DNA from: Maratus speciosus
Lineage: Eukaryota > Arthropoda > Arachnida > Araneae > Salticidae
Assembly: GCA_963932465.1 (NCBI GenBank)
Contig: OZ010786.1
Location: 597,855,038-597,919,037 of the forward strand
Reading direction: 5' to 3'
Length of the DNA: 64,000 nt
Below are positions 21,680 through 31,754 of the stretch, piece by piece. The notes beneath the pieces are model-generated. The model was given only the letters and a program-made list of their open reading frames with translations, did no database searches and had not been told where the DNA came from. The translations under genes and the position numbers were made by a program. Position 1 is the first letter of the stretch. Each line of letters starts with the position of its first letter.

Positions 21680-22528
21680 ATTTGAAAGTTTGTGAAAAAC
21701 AAGAACATAGTTCTTCCAACAGTTCTCTAAGATAAAACGATGGAACTGTTTCATTTCGCGGAAGAAAAAAAAACTGTTTTCTTGGAGTCGTCATAGTTCC
21801 CCTGATGACGACTAATGTTTTAGTTGATATCGCTCGGGTTTTTAACATCTTCTGACACCAATATTTTTCACATCTTGATTGTTTTAAATGTTTTTAAAAC
21901 TTATGTATGTTTGCACATAGTTAGTAAAAAAATGTATTGTGAATTCAGTATTCATATTGCTTATTTATTTTATTAAGGTGAATATGTCGTTTCAACTTTA
22001 GATATAGAGCTTATATATATATATATATATATATTATTAATATTTTTTATGATTGAAATATATATTTTTTACATACATTCTATTTCCTATTTAACTTCTA
22101 AAAAAAAATGATATATTTAAAAATATGAAGTTTATCGACATTTGAAAATTTATATTTCATCTGAAATAATACATTTTTCATTGTTGAGCACAGAAAATAA
22201 TTATTAATTTGACTTGATAGTTTCTAAAAAAATTTATTCACAAAAAATTTATATTTTTTAAAAAGAAAAGAGTCATTTTTATGAATTCATTTCATTAGAA
22301 GAGCTGTATTTTTACAAATTTTTTCAACAACAACAACAGCTAAAACAACAGCAACAACAATATGAATAAAAAAATAATAATCATAATATAATAACAAAAT
22401 AAGTGTGATTTAATCAATATATTAGAAATAATTGTACGGAGTCTCATATCTGTATATTTTATAAAAATTCAAATATATCAGTTTTACTATGACAAACAAT
22501 GATAAAATGCAATCTGAGATAAATCATT
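21680..22528. other. AT-rich noncoding DNA
   Basis: A GGAACTGTTTC-type stretch at 21730-21770 resembles the repeats near 4085 and 8760. A (TA)n tract is at 22012-22033 and CAACAACAACAG-like triplets at 22327-22358. No gene seen. Confidence 0.5.
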
Positions 22529-22532
22529 TTAA

Positions 22533-23099
22533 GGGGACCGGGAAAGCCGTATTTCCGCCATGTTAAATTCACCAACTTTATGTACCTTTTTCTCAGGCAT
22601 GGTGAAAGATAGAGGTCTAGATTTTTTAGAGCAGTTAGAATAACATGATTTACGTATTTTAACAGACTATTTTCTTTCTAAGGGAAACTCAAAATTAATT
22701 ATTTATTGAAAGTCATTTTTAAATTAGCGTTTTTTGGTAAGATTTCACTGCCTAAAATAAATAATTCTCAGCAAATCATTAAATCAACTGTGTTAAAGTA
22801 TACAATATAGCATAATATAAAAATGTAAAAAAATCTGAGTTCTTAAGTTTAATAGAAATTGAAAAAAAGGAACATAAACATGAAAATCCAAGTTTTGAGA
22901 AAAAGTCAATTAAAGATTTAAATGTCCATTAAGGTGGGAAGTACTCCTAGAAAGAATGAATAATTTCAACACTTATATTTATATATATATATATATAAAC
23001 ATGTGTGACACATCGTTGGAAAGATAAAAGTTTAAACTATTTAATTGTATAAAAAAGTAAAAATCAATTTTTTGGTTGAATTTTGCTTTCCCGGTGCCC
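22533..23099. mobile_element. TTAA-flanked inverted-repeat element
   Basis: Flanked by TTAA at 22529-22532 and 23100-23103. The left end GGGGACCGGGAAAGC and the inverted right end GGGCACCGGGAAAGC differ at one base in 15. The 567-bp interior is AT-rich and non-coding. TTAA targets are used by piggyBac and Kolobok elements; which applies is not decided. Confidence 0.7.
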
Positions 23100-23257
23100 T
23101 TAATCTTGGAAGAAGTCGTGGCAACCACAGACAGTGTTACATAACAAGTGTTAGAAACATTTTTATCTCAAGTCGAAACTGTTCAATTTGAAGTGCTGTT
23201 ATAAGCCCTTTTTTCTAAAATTTTTATGATAAAATTAAATGATTATTTATCAACTAC

Positions 23258-23435
23258 ATTGAAAATGTTTTGATAGGTATACAAGTGGACGCCCACCAAA
23301 CAAAATACAGGGAGGGGTAGGATTTTAGAACAGAAGTGACTTTAATCTGTTTTCTTTTTTCCTTTCTTATTGTTGTTTAATGGATAATATAAACCTGAAA
23401 TAAACTAATTTAAGAGTTTTTCAGACCCTCACGGG
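23258..23435. repeat. Dispersed repeat R2, copy 2
   Basis: Matches 12761-12949 in order (GTTTTGATAGGTATACAAGT to GAAATAAACTAATTTAAGAG). Both copies lie in otherwise unrelated DNA. Confidence 0.6.
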
Positions 23436-23704
23436 TAAAACAATTTTTAAAATGTCAAAGTAAAAACAAAAAAAGTCCTTCCGGCCAGTGCCGGGAGGAA
23501 GAGGTAGCTTTCATATTCCTTATTTTTAAAAAGCCAGCTTATATTATTCAAACGCGCAAAGCTCAATTTAGTGGAAACCGATTATAGGAGATTCAATCCT
23601 AATTTTTATTAATACTAAATCATCATGAATGAGAATTTCGCGAAATTAGTCAGCTTTATCCAAGCTGCTTTTATTTAAAGTAACTTATATTTGGTTGCCA
23701 CATT

Positions 23705-24022
23705 CGGCAATATCTTGAAGTGCATGCCATTTTAAGACAAAATGGTGGATGGGGCTAACCAGTGAACTTGGTCGAAACCTTAGTAATTCCTGTGCACATG
23801 CTCACTCACATCGGAATCGGTTTAAATATACGAATGCTGTCGCAGGCAAAATATCAGATTTTCCAAAATGTCACCCATATTAGAAATTCAAGCTGCTGTA
23901 TCAGAGCCATTTTTTAAGATAAAGCCAAAACAAAAAATGCTCCGGAATCCTTATATCAAGGTCAGATACTTAAAAAAGAAACCTTTTTCAATTTCTAAAT
24001 TTTTTTGCACCTTACTTTATAT
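23705..24022. repeat. Satellite unit U1 (diverged), left of the LTR element
   Basis: A diverged copy of the ~310-bp unit found at 29156-31620: it has GCCATTTTAAGACAAAATGG, a CCAGTGAACTTGGTCGA segment, CAAAATGTCACCCATATTAG and TGCTCCGGAATCCTTATATC in the same order and spacing. Together with the units on the other side it shows that the LTR retrotransposon inserted into a pre-existing satellite array. Confidence 0.8.
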
Positions 24023-24027
24023 ATATA

Positions 24028-24710
24028 TGAAAGGATAAAACCCCTTTTTAAATTCAAAATTTCAAAAATTTAAATTAAAATCCGAAGTTTTCGTCCTAAC
24101 TTTAAATCTCAATCTAAAACCAGTTTTACCCCTTATAACTTTGTTTCTTAGCAATACATCGTATTACTTTCAGATATCATTTTCCGACGATCTTTAAGAG
24201 TAAACTTGCTGACGTTCGGAATATTCTCATTCAGTTGTGGTTAGCTCATCCCCGGGCGAGCCAAGCCTAACTTTGGCATCTGATCCCGGACAATCAATCA
24301 AAAGCTAATCAGCCAATTAAAGAAATGTTCCTCCCAATTTTACAACTGTGCCCTCTGCTGGAAAATATGTTAAACTCCAAGATATTAGCTAAAACCCGAC
24401 CCAAAAACGACGGATCTTACAGATTTGAGAAACCTGTCAAACGTATGACAATGTAGCTCCTGAAAATCATCGTACGTGGCTCGAGGGGCCCCCGGCCGAA
24501 CTCGCGACTCAGACTGTAAGAGGAGCGGCTAAATAAAAGAGTTCGGTCCACCAAGCGGTTCCCGAGTCCCAGTTATTTAATCCACTAGTTCTGTCAACTC
24601 CTAGATGTCTTTACATATTAAAGACGGCTGTACGGACACATGCCGAAAAGTAAACGGCTGCGACTACGCTATACAAGTCCGGGGAACGCTCCCGATATTT
24701 ATTCGTTACA
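24028..24710 (+). repeat. 5' LTR
   Basis: 683 bp, TGAAAGGATAAAACC to ATTTATTCGTTACA. The first half is AT-rich, the second half is GC-richer (around CGAGGGGCCCCCGGCCGAAC). An AATAAA at about 24532-24537 is a possible polyadenylation signal for the R region. Confidence 0.93.
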
Positions 24711-24742
24711 TTTTAAAGTCGGTAGGATAGTTTCCTGCCGTG

Positions 24743-25030
24743 AAGATCCCTCTGCTCTGCCACGAGAAATATGACTACAGTGATAAAAGAAAAAGAATAA
24801 AAAAATATCTGGACTTATGTGATTCGGACAATTCCCTACGAAGATCCCTCTGCTCGGCGCGAAAAGTATGTTACTACGGTGAGAAAAGAAAAAGAAAATG
24901 ACTTTAGCTTGCCTGCATTCTGAAATATTAGAAAGAATAGAAAAAGTAATCACCTCAGTGCCGAGAAAGACTATGCACCCTAAATTTCAACCGAATCATC
25001 GAACGATCGTGAAAAGAAAGAAAAAGAGCA
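24743..25030 (+). repeat. LTR element leader with ~96-bp repeats
   Basis: GAAGATCCCTCTGCTC followed by a CGAGAAATATGACTAC-like block and a purine run (AAAGAAAAAGAA) occurs at 24743 and again at about 24839; a weaker third copy (CCGAGAAAGACTATGCACC, then AAAAGAAAGAAAAAG) follows at about 24961-25030. This lies just after the 5' LTR, where packaging and primer signals are usually found. No protein is encoded. Confidence 0.6.
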
Positions 25031-27408
25031 GTTATTCACTCCGAAATTTATTTCATCTTCAATGATGCCTGATAAAGGAAGATATAATTTTAGACTGCAA
25101 TTTTAAAGCGAATTCCATTCTCTTCAAAGAGATAGAACAGCTGTGGTTTCTCTTTTTGCATACTAAAGAAAAGATGACTGCAGTTAAAAGTTCTTCATTG
25201 AGAATGCTTTTTCACTAAAAATCTGGGTCAGACTTTTCAAGGCTAAAGGTCGCGATCATGACGTCTCCTAGAACACCCAGCAAAGCAAATGAGTCACTCA
25301 TCGTTAAGTTGTAGAAACTGATTTATTTTTATTTTCAGCAGATGAATAATTAAGAAGCGAGGACTAGAACAGTTTTATTTTGTTCTTTATCAGAATTTAT
25401 TAGACAATGGAAAAAAAAAATAGTGATAATAATTAGGTAGTGAAATTAGTTTTTCTTTCTTTCTAATTTTGGTAAAAGCCATTGGATTCACAGGTATGTT
25501 TCTTTTTATGTATTTTTAGTTCAGAGTGGTGTTTTAAGATAAAAGCACATGTAAGTTGAAAAAAAAAAAACAAAAAAAAAAACAACGTAATTTTTGCCTT
25601 AAATTTCATTAAGTAAAACTACTAATTTCTCATTTGCAGTATTTATTTTATGTAATATTTTAGTCATAAGAAATTAGTTTTGTTGCATTAAACAATGTTC
25701 TTACTTATTTTTATTTTTTATTTTACTTAAAATATCGACGAATTTATTGCCGAAATACTAAAGAAGAACTGGGAAAGTTCTCACTGAGAATGGGAATTAT
25801 TTTAGAATGAAAAAGAAAACCAAAATTTACTGTTATCAAGGTGTAAATTTTAAAATTTCAACAGCGTTCATGATGTTTTCAGTTAGTTTATTTAAAATAT
25901 GGGTACTGTATTAAAGGGATTTTAAAGATCTTAAACAAATTCAAATTTATTATTTTAAAATTTTTATTAACTTTATTTTTTATTTCTTGTGGGATTTAAA
26001 TTTATCATTAAAATGATGGAAAACTTTTGGGTTGACACTCTACATGCGCGTTAAAATCGTGGTAAACGAAAATAACAGTAATTTTGTTTTCTTATTCATC
26101 AAGTGACGCATACGTGCGATCACCAAAAAGTAAAATTTATTTGATTTTAATGTTTCTGGCATACTGTGAATAAATGTTAAACTAGTTACATGATTTAAAA
26201 AAAAAAAAAAATTATCAAATAATCCTGTGCAAATGAGTATTTGCGTAAGTTTAGTAACTATTCCATTAATTTTTTTTTTTTTTTTTTTTTTTTGAATACA
26301 GATGAGCACACTGAAATTTCTAAATGTTTGTTAATAGTTATTTATGCCAGGTTGTGTGTTATATTAATCCATATTTGAATCATTTTTGTGTAGACAGTTT
26401 TTATTTTAATGAGAACGTTTTCAAGTATTTCTTTTTATATATAGAATTTTATACAAATCACTACTCATTTATATATTTTTGTGTATAGCTTGAATGTCAT
26501 ATTTTACCTTATGTTATATTTTAGTATTTGAGTTTTTAATATTTAGTATTGTTATCCGGTATTTTTTTTTAAATTATAAATCCCATTGCCTAAAAATGAA
26601 ATATGAGCAGGTATTTAACCCCTGTCACTTTTAGAAAACAGGTGAAGGTCCCGCCCCCACCATGTTAAAAATAGTTTCAATAATTCAGTCATTGGTTTAG
26701 ACATGACCTTGGTAACCCCACTTTAACCGTGGTAAATCCAATAGTGTCCAAATCCATACATACAATTGTTAAAGATGACCATGGTTTCACCCCATTAAGT
26801 CTTTAAGAAATATTTTTATTTTAAGTAACTTCCACCGAAAACAACCCTCCACAGACAAAAGGGATTCAGTGACCTGTGCAATCTGATCAAATGTGGCAGC
26901 TGTTGATAAAATAAATGTCCGGACAATAAAAGCTAGCTAACAAAAATTTGTCAACGGGTTGCCATGCACTTAGAAGTCTTGGTCATAATCCTATTTGTTT
27001 GAAACAGGGTCTATTATTTTATTAAATTTTTGTTTGTTTTATTTAGTTTTTTTTCTGTTTTATTTATTAATTTTTTTTTCCTTTGCCAGTAGTAAAACAC
27101 TTAAAATTAAAAGATTTTTACTATTTACGTAAAAACTAGCAAGGAAAACTCAAAGCGTTCTGGCCTTAATTTTTAAGGAAAAATGTTTTTTGACTTTTTG
27201 ACTTGCATAAAATAGGAAAATTTTTCTGAGCTAACAGTGAGATGTAGATGTAGTTTATTAAAATTGTGACTTGGATTTATTAATGCCACTGAGGGAAATA
27301 AATACCCCAGTCTGCAAGATAATAAATACCTTTGCTTACCGGTAAATTGCATCTGCATCTTCACATAAAAAATAAACTTCAAGCTCATTTTTCTTTTTTT
27401 TTCTTTTT

Positions 27409-27490
27409 GCTAAAACCTCCCTGAGGTTTAGGATTGCTAAAACCTTCAAAGGTTTAGGATTTTGCTAAAACCGTCAACGGTTTAGGATCA
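27409..27490 (+). repeat. Three tandem stem-loops in the LTR element
   Basis: Three units start GCTAAAACC at 27409, 27436 and 27464. Each forms a hairpin: AAACCT-CCCTG-AGGTTT, AAACCTT-CA-AAGGTTT, and AAACCGT-CA-ACGGTTT. Between units 2 and 3 a T-A pair is replaced by G-C on both sides of the stem, a compensatory change that suggests selection on RNA structure. They follow a ~20-base pyrimidine tract. Confidence 0.75.
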
Positions 27491-28428
27491 GTACTACTTA
27501 CCTTACAAGTAGGCTTCTATGTAAATAGACTTCAAAATTTTATTTTTCTTTATTTTCATATTTATGTCAATATTTTTATTACATTAGTATTTACAACTTA
27601 ACAATTTTATATTTCAACATATATTTAATATTTACACACTTTGAAATAAAAGGTGAAGAAATGTTCAAATGTTTTTATAAGTTCATATTTTTAAGTATTT
27701 CTCTAAGTTCAATATTTTTATATTTTGCTGTACATTGTTTTTATTTGAATACTATTTACATATTTGAAAATAGATGAGGAGTTCCAGTTTTTCATCTATA
27801 ATTATGGTTAATAATTTTTCCTATGTTTACGTGCAATTTCCAATATTATATTTGTAAATAAATTTATATTTTTACACAGCTTAATTTTATATAAAAATGT
27901 GAAATTGTTGCTCAAAGACTTTAACAAAAAGAGCATAAACTTCTTGACCAAAGGACTTCGAAATAAGAAAATTATGGTCAATACTTAAACGGTATTACTT
28001 TATTATTGTGTTTTCCCATATATTTCTGATATTATTATTATTGTTTGTTTTTTCAGCTTTCCTTTATATTTTATGGTATTCTTATATTTTATGTCATTAA
28101 ATCTTTCAAGTATTATGTAAAGTTCGGTCAGGTTGTCCCAAGAGCCAAATCCCAAACTTAAGATATTTTACGTAAAAATTTAAAATCTTTAAATTTTTTC
28201 CTTAAGGTTTACAACTCAAAATTTAAATTTTAAAATATGTTTTCCAGCAGTAAAATTCAGCCCTCACGTCTTAGCAAACTTAACTTTACCATTATATTTA
28301 CTTTAAATTTACCTTTAGATTTAACTTTAACCCTAATCTGTAAGGTCGCACTTATCTGTTTTCGTATTCGCCATTCTCCGTGCGAGTCCCCCCCCCGGAT
28401 TTGCAGGCAATTCCGGGTGGACCTCTTC

Positions 28429-28443
28429 TTGGAGGGGGGGATA
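28429..28443 (+). promoter_or_regulatory. Polypurine tract of the LTR element
   Basis: TTGGAGGGGGGGATA sits immediately before the TG of the 3' LTR. In LTR retrotransposons this tract resists RNase H and primes plus-strand DNA synthesis. Its position is the main proof that the two direct repeats are LTRs and not a mere duplication. Confidence 0.8.
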
Positions 28444-29126
28444 TGAAAGGATAAAACCCCTTTTTAAATTCAAAATTTCAAAAATTTAAATTAAAATCCG
28501 AAGTTTTCGTCCTAACTTTAAATCTCAATCTAAAACCAGTTTTACCCCTTATAACTTTGTTTCTTAGCAATACATCGTATTACTTTCAGATATCATTTTC
28601 CGACGATCTTTAAGAGTAAACTTGCTGACGTTCGGAATATTCTCATTCAGTTGTGGTTAGCTCATCCCCGGGCGAGCCAAGCCTAACTTTGGCATCTGAT
28701 CCCGGACAATCAATCAAAAGCTAATCAGCCAATTAAAGAAATGTTCCTCCCAATTTTACAACTGTGCCCTCTGCTGGAAAATATGTTAAACTCCAAGATA
28801 TTAGCTAAAACCCGACCCAAAAACGACGGATCTTACAGATTTGAGAAACCTGTCAAACGTATGACAATGTAGCTCCTGAAAATCATCGTACGTGGCTCGA
28901 GGGGCCCCCGGCCGAACTCGCGACTCAGACTGTAAGAGGAGCGGCTAAATAAAAGAGTTCGGTCCACCAAGCGGTTCCCGAGTCCCAGTTATTTAATCCA
29001 CTAGTTCTGTCAACTCCTAGATGTCTTTACATATTAAAGACGGCTGTACGGACACATGCCGAAAAGTAAACGGCTGCGACTACGCTATACAAGTCCGGGG
29101 AACGCTCCCGATATTTATTTGTTACA
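28444..29126 (+). repeat. 3' LTR
   Basis: 683 bp, one visible difference from the 5' LTR near its end (TTTGTTACA instead of TTCGTTACA). It is followed by a (TA)n tract and satellite unit U2. Confidence 0.93.
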
Positions 29127-29155
29127 TATATATATATATATATATATTATTTACT

Positions 29156-31620
29156 GGCAGCCATTTTGAAACAAGATGGCTAATAAAGCTGACCAGCGAA
29201 CTTGGGCAAGACATTGCTATATACTTTCCACATGCCTTCTTACATCGAAATACGTTAATAAATACGCCTGCTATTGCGTGACAAATATCAGATCGTTTCA
29301 AAATGTCAGCCACAATAGAAATTCAAAATGCTATAACTCAGCCATTTTTCTAGATACAGAGGAAATAAAAACTATCCCGGAATCTTTGTACTAAGGTCAA
29401 ATACAAAAAAAATCTTTTCATTTTCCAATTTCATGGCACGTCATTTTAAATTTAAATTTTTTTTATGGCCACCATTTTGAAACAAGATGGCGGATGAAGA
29501 TGGCGAACGAACTCGGTCGAGACATTCGTATGTACTATGTATACACCCAGGTATATCCAAATCGGTTCATAAATACGCCTGTTGTCGCGTGACAAAAATC
29601 AGGTAATTTCAAAATGTCAGCCAAGCTAGAAATTCAAAGTGCTATAACTCAGCCATTTTTTAAGATATAAACGAAACAAAAACTGCTCCAGAATCTTTGT
29701 ATCAAGGTCAAACACATAAGAAAAAATATTTTTTTTTGGTACCATATTTCAAATTTTATTTTTTTTTAATTTAAATGGCCGCTATTTTGAAACAAGATGG
29801 CGGATGAAGCTGACCAACGAAGTCGGTCGAGACATTGGTATGTACTATGTATACACCAAGGTACAGTCGTGGAAAAAAATGTAAACACCTCCTAATAACT
29901 CCGCAACAAATTATCGTAGAAGAAAGTTACTAGTACCGAAACACTTTAAATAAAGTCTACTTTTAAATGATGTATATAAAATTTGCATACGGGGCCATCT
30001 ACATATTAAAACGAACCATAACTTCATTTTTTTTAATGGCAATACTAAATTCTGACAGCATAAATGAACTCTACACCCTTCAATTAGCCTAAAAACAAAT
30101 TTTTATGCAATTCGTACCATAAGTTTCCGAGAAATTAATTTTTTTAAAACGGGCGTATTTTAAGGGCTGTATCCAAATTGAAGTTGGGCACTCGATTGCT
30201 ACCCAAGAGAGCCCCCTTCTTGATCAAGGCACCTTAAGCAGTCAATGAAGCCTGTTACGTAACAAGGCAGCAGAAGAAATTTCACAATATCTACTCACTT
30301 CTATCATAGACGGCCCCTTAAACCATCATTTTGCCGTTTTTTAAGCATAATTTGAAAACTATTTGGAAGAAAAATGTGAAATTTTGGATTTTCATAAAGC
30401 AGGACTTAATAAATCTAAATCCATCAAAAAACTTGTAGGTTGCAATTCATAATTTTTTCGAATATTAATTTCATAATTCATATCATAAAATTATAAAAAT
30501 TGCAAATTCAGCGTTTTTATGTTTGGGCACATTAGTTTTATTGCTACACAAAAAAATAGCACATTAGGAGCATAATTTCAGAAGTTATAAATAAAAATAT
30601 GAAAATGTAATTTAACATTAGAAGCACTAAATTTTGAATGCTTATAATTCAAAAACTTATTCAAATGACTTGAAATTTGGTGTCTAGGCATAGTTTGATC
30701 CAAAGATTTGAAATATTACGTTAAATTTGGGTATTGCCATTGAAAAAAAATGAGGTTTGGGTGTGTTTTAATATGTAGATGACCCCCTAAGCAAATTTTA
30801 TATACATCATTTAAAAGTAGACTTTATTTCAAATCGTTTGGTACCAGTAACTTCCGTCTACGATAATTTGTTGAAGAGTTAGTAGGGGGTGTTTACTGTT
30901 TTTTTTCCACGACTGTACATCCAAATCGGTTCATAAATACGCCTGTTATTGCGTGACAAAAATCAGGTCGTTTCAAAATGTCAGCCACAATAGAAATTCA
31001 AAATGCTATAACTCAGCCATTTTTCTAGATATAGACGAAACAAAAACTATTCCGGAATCTTTGTATTAAGGTCAAACACATACAAAAAAAAAAACTTTTC
31101 ATTTTCCAATTTCTTGGTATCTCCTTTTAAATTTTAAATTTTTAAAATTTTTTTAATTCGCCGCCATTTTGAAACAAGATGGCGGATGAAACTGGCGAAC
31201 GAACTCGGTTGAGACATTGGTATGTACTATGTGTACACCAAGGTACTTCCAAATCGGTTCATAAATACGCCTGTTATCGCGTGACAAATATCAGGTCATT
31301 TCAAAATGTCAGCCACGATAGAAATTCAAATTGCTATAACTCAGCCATTTTTAAAGATATAAACGAAATAAAAACTGCTCCGGAATCTTTGTATCAAGGT
31401 CAAACACATAAGAAAAAAATATTTTTTAATTTTCAATTTTTTGGTACGATATCTAAAAATTTAAATTAAAAAAAATTTAAATGGCCGCCATTTTGAAAAA
31501 AGATGGCGGATGAAGCTGGCCAACGAACTCGGTAGAGACATTGGTATGTACTATGTATACACGAAGTTTTATCCAAATCGGTTTATAAATACGAGAATTA
31601 CAGTGTGACAAAGATCAGAT
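29156..31620 (+). repeat. ~310-bp satellite array (units U2-U6)
   Basis: Unit starts are at 29156, 29467, 29777, 31159 and 31483, giving periods of 310-328 bp once the insertion at 29864-30915 is removed. Each unit opens with GGCCGCCATTTTGAAACAAG followed by ATGGCGGATGAAGCTG, then CAAATCGGTTCATAAATACG, TTTCAAAATGTCAGCCAC, and GGAATCTTTGTATCAAGGTC. The opening is an inverted pair, GCCGCCATTTTG and CAAGATGGCGG, each matching the YY1/Pleiohomeotic consensus. Apparent open frames at 29176-29394 and 31179-31469 are the same satellite read in the same frame and are not genes. The last unit is cut off by a (TA)n tract. Confidence 0.9.
29864..30915. mobile_element. Palindromic TA element inside satellite unit U4
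   Basis: The insert begins CAGTCGTGGAAAAAAATG, ends with the inverted counterpart, and is flanked by TA (29862-29863, 30916-30917). The inverted similarity continues for roughly 215 bp on each side. Removing the 1,052-bp insert plus one TA restores the satellite sequence (AAGGTACATCCAAATCGG, compare AAGGTACTTCCAAATCGG in the next unit), which fixes the boundaries. No transposase; a Tc1/mariner-type MITE. Confidence 0.92.
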
Positions 31621-31621
31621 A

Positions 31622-31754
<133 letters not shown>

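Larger units (their letters stand above)
24028..29126 (+). mobile_element. Young non-autonomous LTR retrotransposon (no gag-pol)
   Basis: Two 683-bp direct repeats (24028-24710, 28444-29126) begin TG and end CA. Reading them side by side I find a single difference (C at 24704 versus T at 29120), so the insertion is recent. A polypurine tract GGAGGGGGGGATA abuts the 3' LTR. Flanks are TATA (24024-24027 and 29127-29130), consistent with a 4-bp target duplication in an AT tract. The 3.7-kb internal region has no gag, protease, reverse transcriptase or integrase and only short chance frames, so the element must borrow proteins from a relative. No clear tRNA primer site starting TGG follows the 5' LTR (it continues TTTTAAAGTCGGTAGG), so the priming is unknown. 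It resembles LARD/TRIM-type derivatives in logic. Confidence 0.93.

Noticed and set aside
27409..27490. CRISPR-like array
   Set aside because: Three units without unique spacers, in a eukaryotic LTR element; hairpin repeats explain them better.
29176..31469. Similar open frames in satellite units (MADETGERTRLRHWYV-like)
   Set aside because: They are the same satellite sequence read in the same frame; stops and shifts vary between units and no domain is present.
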